Positions 24,235 through 34,584 of a stretch of DNA of 64,000 nucleotides are shown piece by piece; the stretch's first letter is position 1, and every line of letters begins with the position of its first letter. The stretch lies in assembly GCF_042477335.2 (NCBI RefSeq), contig NC_091254.1:96189501-96253500 (forward strand). Reading direction: 5' to 3'. Source of the stretch: Ovis canadensis (Eukaryota > Chordata > Mammalia > Artiodactyla > Bovidae). Below the pieces are notes generated by a model, which was not told the origin of the DNA, did not search any database, and saw only the letters and a list, made by a program, of their open reading frames with translations. The position numbers were made by a program, and so were the translations under genes.

Positions 24235-25079
24235 CCACAAAGAAACACAGTTGGATCCAAGCACAGGGGCTGAGTATTTGTGTGACCTCGATCCACTTCC
24301 ACGCTCTCTCTGAGACTTGAACCACCTCCAAAAATGTCTTGTGTGAGAACCAGAAACGAATTATGAAAAGTGCCTGACAGATACATAAAGAAAAAACGCC
24401 GTCTCCCTTGAAGCCTTCTTTGTCCTTCTGGGACAAATGACTCATCTCCTGACAGAGGTCTTCTTTGCCAAAGTTTAAATCATCGTCATGTTTAGAAAGT
24501 AGGCTTGGCTTTCCCGCACTGTCCACTTCACCTGGATTGATACGGCCGAGGATTTACCAGAAGGACAAGAGAAAGCCCTGGGTCTTGGAATGAACCACAG
24601 CTGAAGTGCCCACTGGGTGTGGAAGGGAGCGAAAGGTAAACGTAGAAACTGTGCATCTGGTTTTTAGAGCGAATGTCACCCTAATCTGGAGCACATGCCA
24701 CGCTGCTGGGGAGTGATCCCACCGGGATGCCTGCTCAGGGGTCCAGTCGCACACAGGTTGGCTGTGGTCCTGAGTCTGTTCTTCCCGGCTCCTTTATTTG
24801 ATGAATAGCCACTCCGGAAAATTGAGATTCCTTTCTGATTTTTCTTTTCCTTTTGCCTTTCACTTGTCTTTGTCAGTCATGCTGAGAAAAATGATCAAGC
24901 CCCATTCGTTCTGCATCATAGTATTTCTCCGGCTCACCCCTCTCCTTTGCTGTTGAGCTTGTTCAGATTCTCCTCATATCTCGTCAACATTACAGTCCCT
25001 TCCTGCCTTAATGCCCTCCGTCTGCACTCTACTGCCTCCAAGGGAAAAAATGTTCATGAGTAAATCTCATTGCACGTGT
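24235..25079. other. Unique intergenic DNA
   Basis: No gene or repeat that I can support. Confidence 0.5.
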
Positions 25080-25313
25080 GCTTAGTTGCTAAATCATGTC
25101 CAACCCTGCGTAACCTAGTCACTCGGTCGTGTCCGACTCACGGACTGTAGCCCACCAGGCTCCTCTGTCCATGGGATAGTTCAAGCTAGAATACTGGAGT
25201 GGGTTGCCGTTTCCTTCTCCAGGGGATCTCACCCATCCAGGGATCAAACTCGTGTCTCCTATATTTCCTGCATTGCAGGAGAATTCTTCACGCACTGAAT
25301 CACTGGGGATGTC
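25080..25313 (-). mobile_element. Bov-tA SINE
   Basis: Reversed element with a small internal repetition near its 3' tail (two CATGTCCAAC/CGTGTCCGAC copies) and head AGGGATCAAACTCG. Confidence 0.85.
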
Positions 25314-25562
25314 CATGAAGCTCATTATGCGGTGTTACTTTTAAAAACATTTTCTCATGGCTTTCTCTTACATTGGGGGTCAGATCCAGACTTCCAGGCT
25401 GGGTTATGAGGTCCACCTCTTGTCTCTCCATCCATGAGGCTTTCCTGTACTTTTCTGTGACCTGCAGGAAGCTTCCTTCAGCTCCCGTGTCTTTGGATGA
25501 GACCATAATTTCTGTCTACGCTCTGACTGCTTGACTCCGACTTGATCATTTCTTGTTTGGTA

Positions 25563-25780
25563 TTCATTTGTTTGGCTGTGTTGGGTCTTAGCTGGGGCAC
25601 ACAAAGTCTTCACTGCATCATAGGAGATCTTTCATGGAGGCGCACAGACTCTCTAGTCACTGCCGGAGGACTTAGTTGCTTCAGGGCTTGCAGGATCTTA
25701 GTTCCCTGAGTAGGGATTGAACCCGCATCCCCTGCATTGAAAGGCAGATATTCTTAACCACTGGCCACCAGGGAAGTCCT
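25563..25780 (-). mobile_element. CHR-type cetartiodactyl SINE
   Basis: TTTGGCTGTGTTGGGTCTTA, then reversed head GGGATTGAACCCGCATCCCC and GGCCACCAGGGAAGTCC. Confidence 0.85.
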
Positions 25781-26828
25781 CAAATTGATTACTAAGATGT
25801 GACTTTATCTGTGGAACTTTCATTTCCACCAAGCAGAGTTAAGTGTTCCACGGTCCAGTTTGCAAGCTCAGGACTCACCTCTGCTTTATAATCATACGTC
25901 CGTCCTTCTCCCACTCTGGTCTAAGAACTTCTGGAAAACCAGAAATAACTTCTTTCATTGTCTGTTTCCCCAAAGCCTAGCTTGGTCCCAGTGACAGGGA
26001 GGATTCTCAGTTTTTCTTTTTCCAGTGAAGGAATGAAAGTCACAAGTGTGGGCAGTTTATGTCTGTTTCATGTAAACGAATGAACGAAGATGTAAAATGT
26101 GCAGGATGTGTGTTCAGTCGCGACGTCGAGTCCGACTCTTTGTGACCCCATGGACTGTAGCCCGCCAGGCTTTCCTGTCCTTCGTCATTTCCTGGAGTGT
26201 GCTCAAACAGGCAAACTCTTCTCAAAATAATAATAAGCATTAGGTATTGATTTGAATCTTCAGGTTCTTTTTCTCTTTCTGAAAACTTCCACACAGCATA
26301 AAAGAAGAACAGAAATGTACGTAACGCTAATTTGACTACCATAAGATATAGTTTTATTATCCAGAAATTTTCTTGGCATTCATCCTGTGATTTAAAATCC
26401 AAACGCCACCCCGGCTCCCACACATCTTGCTCTGATTTGAGCTTGACTGCAGAGCAGGACGGGGCCTCAGTCCCCTCTGGTGGGAGAATGTCAGTGACCA
26501 AGGCGCATGTCGGGGAGGCCTGAGGGGGTACCTTCAGGACGGTGAGCCATGAGCCTGCCAGAGACTCTGTGGCCAGGGCTCAAACAACACGGCACCCAAG
26601 CCTCACTGCTTTCCCTCCGGTGTCACAAAAAGTAAATTTTCACTTTCCACTCACCTTGGGGAAGAGCTTGAAGCAGGAACAGAAGAATGATTGATGGTCA
26701 AGTTTGCAGCCAAAAAGGAAGAGAGCAGGCGTTGACCTGTTTTCAGGAATGAAATCACGTGCTGATTGTATGCATTAAATATGTATTTTTCAGGATTAAG
26801 CTGTTATTTGTCACTGCACGCGTGAGCA
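25781..26828. other. Mostly unique intergenic DNA
   Basis: A BovB tail at 26110-26205 is the only recognisable insertion. Confidence 0.5.
26110..26205 (-). mobile_element. BovB LINE 3' tail
   Basis: GTTCAGTCGCGACGTCGAGT, GACTGTAGCCCGCCAGG, then CTTTCCTGTCCTTCGTC and GTGTGCTCAAAC. Confidence 0.78.
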
Positions 26829-27041
26829 TGCTAAGTTGCTACAGTCGTGTTTGACTATGCAACCCCCTGGAGTGTAGCCCACCAGGCTCCTCCGTCCATG
26901 GGCTTCTCCAGGCAAGAATACTGGAGTGGGGTGCCATTTCCTCCTCCAGGGGGATCTTCCCGACCCAGGATCGAACCCCTGACTCTTACGTCTCCTGTAT
27001 TGGCAAGCAGATTATTTATTGCTACAGACAGCTGGGAAGCC
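26829..27041 (-). mobile_element. Bov-tA SINE
   Basis: GCTAAGTTGCTACAGTCGTG to the reversed head CAGGATCGAACCCC and CAGCTGGGAAGCCCC. Confidence 0.9.
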
Positions 27042-27365
27042 CCCATTACAATGTATGTAAATCTTCTAACCCCAAAAAAGTCAAAGTCATTGTTTGCGAT
27101 GTATTCTGGGAGTATGATTATATTAGTAGTTTTCACATTCTCTAACAGTTTCCCTAAGTCATTTTGAAAAGAATATTTCTTTGTGAGTCATTGCAATAAA
27201 TTAGTGCATTCAAGTTTTCACTAGAAATTTAAAGGGTCTTAGTTGCTCTAATAATGCAATATTTAATATATCTTACACTTTTAATATTGTTTGTTCTGAT
27301 GACAGGCAACATGATTTAACAGCAGAAACCCTGACACAGGTATAGATCATTTTAATATCTAAAAG

Positions 27366-27502
27366 TTGAGAGAGCAAGAGAGCGAAAGACAGAGAGACAG
27401 AAAAAGAGAGGGGGAGAGAGCAGGAGAGAGAGAGAAATAGAGACGGCAGGGGACGGAGGGTGTGGAGAAAGAGAGAGGGTGGGACAGGCTGAGGAGGAAG
27501 AA
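27366..27502. repeat. (GA)-rich purine tract
   Basis: About 135 bp of almost pure purine on the plus strand: GAGAGAGCAAGAGAGCGAAA and similar. Confidence 0.85.
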
Positions 27503-28989
27503 CTCGGGATAAATGCAGGTAATTAAACCTGTTTGTAACAACCTGAAGATTTCGTCTGATACGTATTGAGCCTAACAGATGAGTAGGAAGATTTTAATTT
27601 CAAGAGTTTTAGTGAACAGGGTATGACTCTGCAAAAATCCATAGGAAATGTGAAGAGAACTAGGAAGCTAAACAAAAAAAAAAAAAGAGTTTCTGAAAAC
27701 CCATAGGAATTAAACAAAAAGGTATGTTGTCTTAAAGGGAGAGGGAAAAACCGAAAACTGCCAAATTTGAGACTCTAATTATGATTAAAAAAAAAAAAAA
27801 CCAGAGAAGGTCTTATGTATGTTTTATATATTCATTCATCCTGCTGTGTATTTCGTACATCCAAACTCTCATTTCGCTGCATCACATCTCAGGAAAACCG
27901 CATTAAAGCAAAGCACTGGCTCGTCTTGAATTCTGCTTAGGTTTCACCAGGAATTTCACCAAAACTGAGTCACTTCTTAGAGACTTAGAAAAGAGCTTTG
28001 CTCCTTTCAGTTTTCCCTTGCTGATAACGCTTGCACACCCTTTAGACTAAGGAGAAGGAGAATAGATGGTATTGTTTCTAGCATTTAAAAACAGTGACAT
28101 CCTTGGCCAGGGCTTAGCAACACCGTGGTTAGATCCCGAGGTCATCACAGGGTTTATCCAGGGCCATCACGAAGGTGGACGTTGAGCCAAGAGGGCACTG
28201 GGCCAATCTCAGCCACTCAGATTGCCTTCAGTCCACAGCAGTGGGCCACTGGTCTTCTGGACAGATTGATAACAGCAGCAGAAATTTTTTCTTTAACTGT
28301 GTTGCTCCATTTTTTTTGCATACCATATACAGATATAGCCAAGAATAAAAAATAAAAATGAGACAAAGAGAAAAAGTCGTTAAGCTTAGTACTGAAATCT
28401 TTGAAGGTAACTAGATTATTTTTTGAGACTCAGTCAACAAGATGATCAAACCTAATATGCATATTTTCAAAAGGAAGTTTAGCCAGTGCTATTTTGAGTG
28501 GGGTCAACTGCGACAGCAACGTTATGGTACTGAAAGAGCTAATTCACTTAAAAAGAGTAATCCAGCCAACCAGAGAAACGGTACAAACAAACCTTAGCAA
28601 CGTCTTTTACATCTTTTTAGTATTTGTAATATTTAATATTTTAAGGATTTAAGTTTGACATTTAAGAAGTAAAGCATTTCTCTAGCTGCTAGTGCACCAC
28701 GTGAAGGTTCTGTGAAACGTGCGTGTTTTCACATCTCTTAGAGCTGAGTGTCATTACGACTTAGGCTCTGTTTCTGTTTACTTAAAAATTGTACTTGAGT
28801 GAATTTAGAATAAGAATTTTAAAATAACATATGTGTTTGCATAGCTGTCCGTGTTTTTAATATATCACACATCATTAACAGAACTAAAAAAGTGGAAATA
28901 TTGAGTTTCGGTGCAAATATTAAAAAGCTTATTATTGATATGGAAACTAAAGGAAGAAAAAATAAAAACTAGAAGAGCAGTCAAGTGTT

Positions 28990-29006
28990 CCCCACCCCCC
29001 CCCCCC
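28990..29006. repeat. Poly(C) run
   Basis: CCCCA followed by about 12 C. Confidence 0.85.
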
Positions 29007-29451
29007 AACTCCTCCACCACACGGCTTGCAGGATGGAAGGCAGGCCCAGGGAGTGAAAGTGCTAAATCCTAACCACCAGCCCACCAGACGCCGCCCCACT
29101 CTCACTATAAAAAGCTGCCGTAGATTAGCACCCTTTCTCCTTATATACACACGCACGCATAGAGTCAGGTACCCACCTGTGGTTCTAGTGAAGAGAAGAC
29201 GTGCTTTTCATCCTTTTGCACGCTGTATACCTCCCGTAGCAACACCACTGTCAATTAGGGTATTGCCAGGAAAGGACTAAAACAGTGCCTGAGACTGGTC
29301 AATAATTTAATGTCGTCCAGATGCCAAATGTCACTTGCCAATTCAGCTTTGGCATATGGACCTGACACCCAACTACATCTTTTGTTAATTTTTTTTCCTG
29401 ATTAAAGTGAGGGTTTTATTCGTTCATACAAAATCCATTTTTACTTTCCTT

Positions 29452-29471
29452 CCTGCCTGCCTGCCTGCCTG
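29452..29471. repeat. (CCTG)n microsatellite
   Basis: Five CCTG units. Confidence 0.9.
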
Positions 29472-29519
29472 TTATTTTCCTTGCTGCCTTCTTTTGTTTT
29501 AATGACTGTGTTCGTGTAT

Positions 29520-29739
29520 CCTCAGTCGCTTGCCACATTCGACTCTTTGTGACCGCATGGACTGTAGCCCGCCAGGCTCCTCTGTCCATGGGATTCTCCA
29601 GGCGAGAATACTGGAGTGGGTTGCCATGCTGTCCTCCAGGGGATCTTCCTGACCCAGGGATCGCACCCTCCTGCTCTTCAGGGATTGTCTCCTGCTTTGC
29701 AGGCAGATTCTTTACCGCAGAGCCACTGGGGAGGCCCCT
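29520..29739 (-). mobile_element. Bov-tA SINE
   Basis: CCTCAGTCGCTTGCCACATT through AGGGATCGCACCCTCC to AGCCACTGGGGAGGCCCC. Confidence 0.9.
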
Positions 29740-30114
29740 TCAATGACTGCACGTTCTAATAATTAATGGTACCAATTCACTGATAAGGAACTAAATTCCT
29801 TTTTTTCTAATGATGTTGTTATTTAAAAGAACAACGGTGGCTTACTATTTGCAGGATAGGAGAACAATATTATCTTTTTAATGAAAGAAAAGTCCGCACA
29901 ATATATCACCAAACGTCAATGTGATAGGAATAATACAGAACTCCACTTATGTTATCTGACATTTGGTTTTGCAGTATCAACATATTCTCCAAACTGGGAT
30001 TTCTCTACTGTAGGGAAAAAAAGACAATAATAAATATGGAGAAGTCTGTTTCATACATTTGTAGGAAAATTGTTATTCTTGATTTTCAACATGTTTTCAG
30101 AAATAATTGTTTAA

Positions 30115-30812
30115 AAAGCTGGCTTAAGCTTCTACATTCAAAAAACTAAGGTCATGACATCTGGTCCCATCATTTTATGGCAAATAAATGGGGAGAAAGT
30201 GGAAACAGTGACAGATTTTATTTTCTTGGGTTCAAAATCACTACAGATCGTGACTGCAGCCATAAATTAAAGGGTGCTTGCTCCTTGGAAGAAAAGCTTT
30301 GACAAACCTAGATAGTATATTAAAAGGCAGACATCACTGTGTCGACAAAGGTCAGTATAGCCAAAGCTGTGGTTTTTCCAGCAGTCATGCACAGATGTGA
30401 GAGTTGGACCATAAAGAAGGCTGAGAACCAAAGAACTGATGCTTTCAAACTGTGGTGTTGGAGAAGACTCTTGAGAGTCCCTTGGACTGCAAGGAGATCC
30501 AACCAGTCAATAATAAAGGAAATCAACCCTGAATATTCACTGGAAGGACTGAAGCGGAAGCTCCAATACTTTGGCCACCTGATTCGAAGAGCTGACTTCA
30601 AATTGACTGGAAAAGACCTCAGTGCTGGAGAAGATTAAAGTCCGGAGGAGAAGGGGCAACAGAGGATGAGATGTTTGAATGGCACCATCTATACAATGGG
30701 CATGAGTTTGAACAAACTCCAGGAGATGGTGAAGGACAGGGAAGCCTGGCGTGCCGCAGTCCATGAGGTCGTAAATAGTTGGACACGACTTAATGACTGA
30801 AGGACAGCAACA
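30115..30812 (+). mobile_element. BovB LINE 3' end, the longest copy here
   Basis: About 700 bp. The frame at 30339-30638 reads the end of the RTE reverse-transcriptase protein ([51 protein letters not shown]) and is then broken. Ends GGACACGACTTAATGACTG. Confidence 0.92.
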
Positions 30813-30984
30813 GTATTGTAATCCATTATCTGCTCTTCAGCGGTCACCCAGCATGAGGAAAAGAGAATAAGATGATGATGAAGGGGTAGGGCCTGAGTTT
30901 TTTTCTGTGCAGAACATCAAGCATGTTATGGAGTGGGAGAGCCACTGCTGACGATCCTTGGATGTGGGGAGATCTGCATTCTAG

Positions 30985-31068
30985 GTGAGTTTACGGGCTC
31001 AGCCGTATCTGACTCTTTGCGAAACCGTGGACTGCAGTCCGCCAAGCTCCTCTGTCTATGGCATTCTC
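30985..31068 (-). mobile_element. Bov-tA 3' fragment
   Basis: GCTCAGCCGTATCTGACTCT to CTCCTCTGTCTATGGCATTC. Body only. Confidence 0.75.
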
Positions 31069-32339
31069 AATGGCTGTTCCTTAATTTTGTCAAGGAGCCC
31101 GTGTCTATTTGAATCGATTAGGTGATCAGAGGAAAAGCTGCTTTAGCTCACTGAGTCCGTGGAAAGGCCACAGGGAAGGGGTTGTGCGTTTACCATCTCG
31201 AACATTGGGCAGAGAGAGCCCTCTCACCGTGGAGTACATGGCAAGCAAAGACTAGACCAGAACTACAGACGATTCCAGTGCAGGCTGACAAGGCTTTCCC
31301 CTCCCCACCCTGCCCTCCCCTCCTCACCTAGATGAGAAGTGCATACTCAGGACCCTGCGCTGTTTCTCCCCTCCCCACCCCGCCCTCCCCTCCTCACCTA
31401 GATGAGAAGTGCATACTCAGGACCCTGCGCTGTTTCTCCCAGCTGTTGAACTTGCCTTTTGGAGGACTTAACTCTCACCGACTGTAGCGGTGGTTTTGGT
31501 TTCCCTCTTTGGGCTGCCACTTACCCAAACCAAAGCTAAAACAGTGGCAGGTGGAGCCTTCCAGTCCCTTTCTATTGGACAAGAACCTCAATCATGTGCA
31601 CAAAGAGGTTAGTATGAACAGAAAATGAAACCCCGTTGTCAAGGGATGCTATGTGTCAGCATTTGGCCCAGTGTCTAGAAGCATTAAGTTCTTGGCATCC
31701 CAGGAAGAGTGGGTGCAGCTTGCATCTGGGTTGTTGCGTCATCTTCCTGAAGGAGTGGAAACGCCTCTGGCAAGAACAGAAGCAGGAGGAACGTTGAAGG
31801 AAGGGACAGCAGCGGGGTGGTATTTGCCGGGCAGAGGGAGGTGAAGGCCAGGACACACTTTGCTCTGGTCATTTTCTTAAAGTTGTGAAGAGGTCAGTGG
31901 AAAAGGAGTTCAGCGGCTAAGCTCCTCCTCCTGAGTCCTCATCTATCCCTCCCCTTCCAGTAGTCACGCTCTCTACCCCTTCTCATTGCACCCTCAGCTC
32001 CACTGAAACCTATAAGCACTGGTGAGGCCCTACCAAAACTCTCTTCTCAAAGTGTCACAAAATGCACTGCAGTCACTGTGTCCCCCAGCCACTGCCCCCC
32101 AAAACAGCACCATCGTTTCCATATGTTACAAATACTGTGCCTGTGTGTGCGCACGTGTGAATGTGTGTTTGCATTTGCATAAAAAACAATTTTCAAAAAA
32201 AGGAACAAAAACTGGAGAATTTTGCATTTTAGGTGGTTTTTTTTTTTTTTTTTGTATTTGTGCAGACCGTTTTAGGATTTTCAGTCTCAACAAAACACTA
32301 TTAAAACAAAGAATCTAGTAAAATATTTGTGCATGTACT
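31069..32339. other. Repeat-poor DNA just beyond the NALF1 3' end
   Basis: Contains the 70-bp duplication and a T18 run at 32234-32251. No gene is supported. It could still be UTR if the distal polyadenylation site lies lower. Confidence 0.45.
31301..31440. repeat. 70-bp tandem duplication
   Basis: 31301-31370 and 31371-31440 are adjacent 70-bp copies. Both begin CTCCCCACCC and end TGTTTCTCCC. I find one difference: T at 31311 against C at 31381. The copies start with a C-rich block. Confidence 0.95.
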
Positions 32340-32358
32340 GCTAAACAATTCTAGCAAT

Positions 32359-32434
32359 TTTATTAAGCAATACCTTTATTATTTTGAATATTCTTAACAG
32401 ACTGGAACAAAACAGGTTTTTGTTTCTTTTTATT
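32359..32434 (-). terminator. Cluster of candidate polyadenylation signals for NALF1
   Basis: The minus strand has AATAAA at 32434-32429, 32380-32375 and 32364-32359. About 20-60 nt beyond the last copy the minus strand becomes T/GT-rich (TTTGTTTTAATAGTG, then GTTTTGTTGAGACTG), like a downstream element. Other AATAAA matches occur in the A-rich part of the UTR, so use of this cluster is a guess from spacing and context. Confidence 0.35.
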
Positions 32435-33587
32435 CAAAACAAAATATGCATACTGTAACGCGTGTCGCAGAGTTAGGTATGATGCAGAGATTAAAGTTTT
32501 GTTTCAACAAAAACAAATGCCTGGGGGAATTTCATAGCTAGAAGGTTAAGAACTAAATTTTGTTCGCTAAGAGGACCTGTTCCACGGTTTACCTTCATCT
32601 CCCAGCTGTACAGCAGTCATCCCTGAATCGCAGTTCCCGAGTGTAGTTAGAGAATAGTAAGGAATGTGAAGTGGTTATTTTTTAAAATTATTTGTTTTGT
32701 TTGTTTTAAAAACAGCCCTTATTAACTCTTCCTTTCACTGATTCTACTGTAAACTCATAAAAGCCTTGTTTGTTTTTAAGAAAGCAAATTCATAGACACT
32801 CAGTGGGTGAAATGTTCCCACAAAAAGGAAAAATACAGACAGAGCGATCGGAGTTCTCCTCTCGTCTTCAGCTACCTAGAGCATGGGACAGTGACAGCGA
32901 TTCTGTACTTGAATGGAGATGGCTGCCCTACTTTTTTGAAAAGAAGGTCTTTTCCTTAATGCTGAGTTGGATACACTTTATACCTGGAGGAATTAAAAAC
33001 CCTGTGTGTGGGAATACCGGGCTGAAACGGTCTAGATTCTGTGTGCAGCAGGCGTCTGTGCACGTCTGCCAACTCCCCCACAACAGAAAAGGAGGGAAAA
33101 GAAGTCCAGATTTGAGTCCTCGGATTCCTTTCCCCCTGACTGTGGGCGGCACATGCTCGAGTATTCCTGCACCAGAACTGAAATTCTAATGAAAGCCCAG
33201 ATGCCAGCGGGCTTCGGGGGGGGGGGTGTCCCCACCTCCTCACACCCCCTACCCTGGGTGGCTGCCTCCAGCCACCTGACCAGCAAGGAAGGCCCGGGGC
33301 CCTTGGGATGAACCCAGCGGAATTCAAGGTAATTTTCTTTGCTTTTTTATTTTCAACATAAAGATGTGTTAACTGTCTGATGCCACCTGTTAAGGAGAGC
33401 ACTTGTTTGTTCAGCTAGAAGGGGGCCCCCCTTTCTGCAACAGTGGCTCAGAGGCCCAGCAGAGCAGGCGCTGTGCCCCCGAGGCGACAAGGACTGAAGC
33501 AAGCGATGGCATCTGCTGGGGAGGGAGGCCCCGGGCGGGCAGGGTGGGGGGCGTGGGTTCCTTAGGCAGGAGGGAGAGTTAGGGAGC

Positions 33588-33709
33588 TTTTTATTTTATT
33601 TTTTTCTTGTTTTCTTTTTTTTTTGTCTTTTTTCCTTTTTTATGATTTTTTTGTGTGTTTGTGTGTGTGTTGTAGTTTTTTTGTTGTTTTTTTTGTTTGG
33701 TTTTTTTTT
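33588..33709. repeat. T-rich tract (A-rich in mRNA sense)
   Basis: About 120 bp of T runs broken by G, C and A, with an internal GTGTGTTTGTGTGTGTGT segment. It lies in the probable NALF1 3' UTR. On the minus strand it contains AATAAA matches that need not be functional. Confidence 0.85.
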
Positions 33710-33801
33710 GCTATACCGCAAGGTCATAGCTGTCATTCCGCTAATAGAAACAGACAGGACATGAGACAGAACTATCTGATGAACACACACAATGACTAGA
33801 A

Positions 33802-33836
<35 letters not shown>
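33802..33836. repeat. (TA)n(GA)n compound microsatellite
   Basis: A short TA run passes directly into about ten GA dinucleotides, in the probable 3' UTR. Confidence 0.85.
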
Positions 33837-34026
33837 CAGTGAAAAGGCTTAGTTTACCTCTGAGAAACCATCCCCCAAAATAAAGCCTGTATTAACAAGT
33901 GCAAACACAAAACAGATAAACTCAAGTCCAAAGGAAAGCAAAGAAAACCTCCAAACATTAAAACACAGTGTATAAAATGGTGTGAGAAATCGAAGTCACT
34001 TTCCAGCCTTTTAGTCCGTAAAAAGC

Positions 34027-34107
34027 TGTGTGTGTATGTGTGTGTGTGTGTGGTGTGTGTGTGTGTGTGTGGTGTGTATGTGTGTGGTATATGTGTGTGT
34101 GTGTGTC
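34027..34107. repeat. (TG)n microsatellite; (CA)n in NALF1 mRNA sense
   Basis: About 80 bp of TG dinucleotides are interrupted by GG and TA steps. It lies within the probable 3' UTR, so the transcript would carry a CA-rich tract. Confidence 0.9.
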
Positions 34108-34145
34108 TCCTGGTTTGGATTCAGGCCATTCAGGCCTTGCGCCAA

Positions 34146-34238
34146 GGGATGCACGCACAGATCCGGTACCCAGGCAGGGATGTGCGCGCAGGTCCAGTAC
34201 CCAGGCAGGGATGCGCCCACAAGTCCGGTACCCAGGCG
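34146..34238. repeat. 31-bp GC-rich minisatellite, 3 units
   Basis: Three contiguous 31-bp units start GGGATG and end with GGTACCCAGGC or AGTACCCAGGC (34146-34176, 34177-34207, 34208-34238). A degenerate partial unit follows. The array lies about 57 nt 3' of the NALF1 stop codon, inside the UTR. Confidence 0.9.
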
Positions 34239-34294
34239 CGGATGTACGTGGGTGGGCGGCCGGGGCGGCGAGGACGCTCCAGGGTGCGGAGTCC

Positions 34295-34584
34295 CTACTC
34301 CTCGCTGGCCGAGCGCTCGTCCAGCGCGTGGACGCCCCCGACGCCCAGGGCCGTGGCGTTGTGTGCCGCTGAGGCCGTGAGGACCGTGTGGAGAAGCATC
34401 AGCACGAGGACGCACAGTCTAAGTCTGCTGGGGCCCAGCCTGGGCGCCGACGAGGCCGAGAGCGACGTCCGGGGACAGCCGCCGCCTCTGTCCACTGCCC
34501 CCTTGGAGGGGCTCTTGGGTTTTGCTTCTCTCCTGACGTCACAGCATTCTGGTTCATCATTGGTTAGAAAGGTTTCGTAGAGCC
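34295..34584 (-). CDS. NALF1: NALF1 (FAM155A) terminal exon 3, coding part
   Basis: The last coding exon completes the Gly codon begun in exon 2 with GG, then encodes 95 residues and TAG (34297-34295). It starts [19 protein letters not shown], so cysteines 13 and 14 probably extend the cysteine-rich domain. A Ser/Pro/Lys/Gly-rich linker follows at residues 20-53. A hydrophobic segment at about 54-73 (core [18 protein letters not shown]) is the likely C-terminal membrane segment. The tail ends DERSASEE. The minus-strand acceptor is CTTTCTTCATCCCCCACCCAG at 34605-34585. The phase fits exon 2: 172 + 290 = 462 nt. One N-glycosylation sequon is visible, NAT at residues 75-77. Third-position GC rises from 17/32 codons in the first third to 56/63 from residue 33 on. 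There is no frameshift or premature stop, so this is an intact gene rather than a retrocopy; the 26 kb intron confirms that. Confidence 0.95.

Larger units (their letters stand above)
27042..29519. other. Unique intergenic DNA with simple repeats
   Basis: Nearly 2.5 kb free of young SINEs. Holds a GA-rich tract, two poly(A) runs (near 27675 and 27787) and a C run. No gene supported. Confidence 0.55.
32340..34294 (-). other. NALF1: Probable NALF1 3' UTR
   Basis: From the stop codon down to about 31.07 kb the sequence has no recognisable ruminant SINE or LINE, unlike its surroundings. That is the usual look of a terminal-exon UTR. In mRNA sense it carries, in order, a GC-rich minisatellite, a CA repeat, a short CT/TA repeat and A-rich tracts. 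The low-coordinate end is inferred from the polyadenylation motifs near 32.36 kb and could lie elsewhere. Confidence 0.45.

Noticed and set aside
30339..30638. Reverse-transcriptase-like protein fragment
   Set aside because: It is the C-terminal end of BovB ORF2 in a 5'-truncated, broken copy, not a functional gene.
34032..34580. 182-codon plus-strand open frame
   Set aside because: It is antisense to NALF1 exon 3 and begins inside the TG repeat, giving VCVCV-type residues. The GC-rich codons of the real gene keep the opposite strand open.
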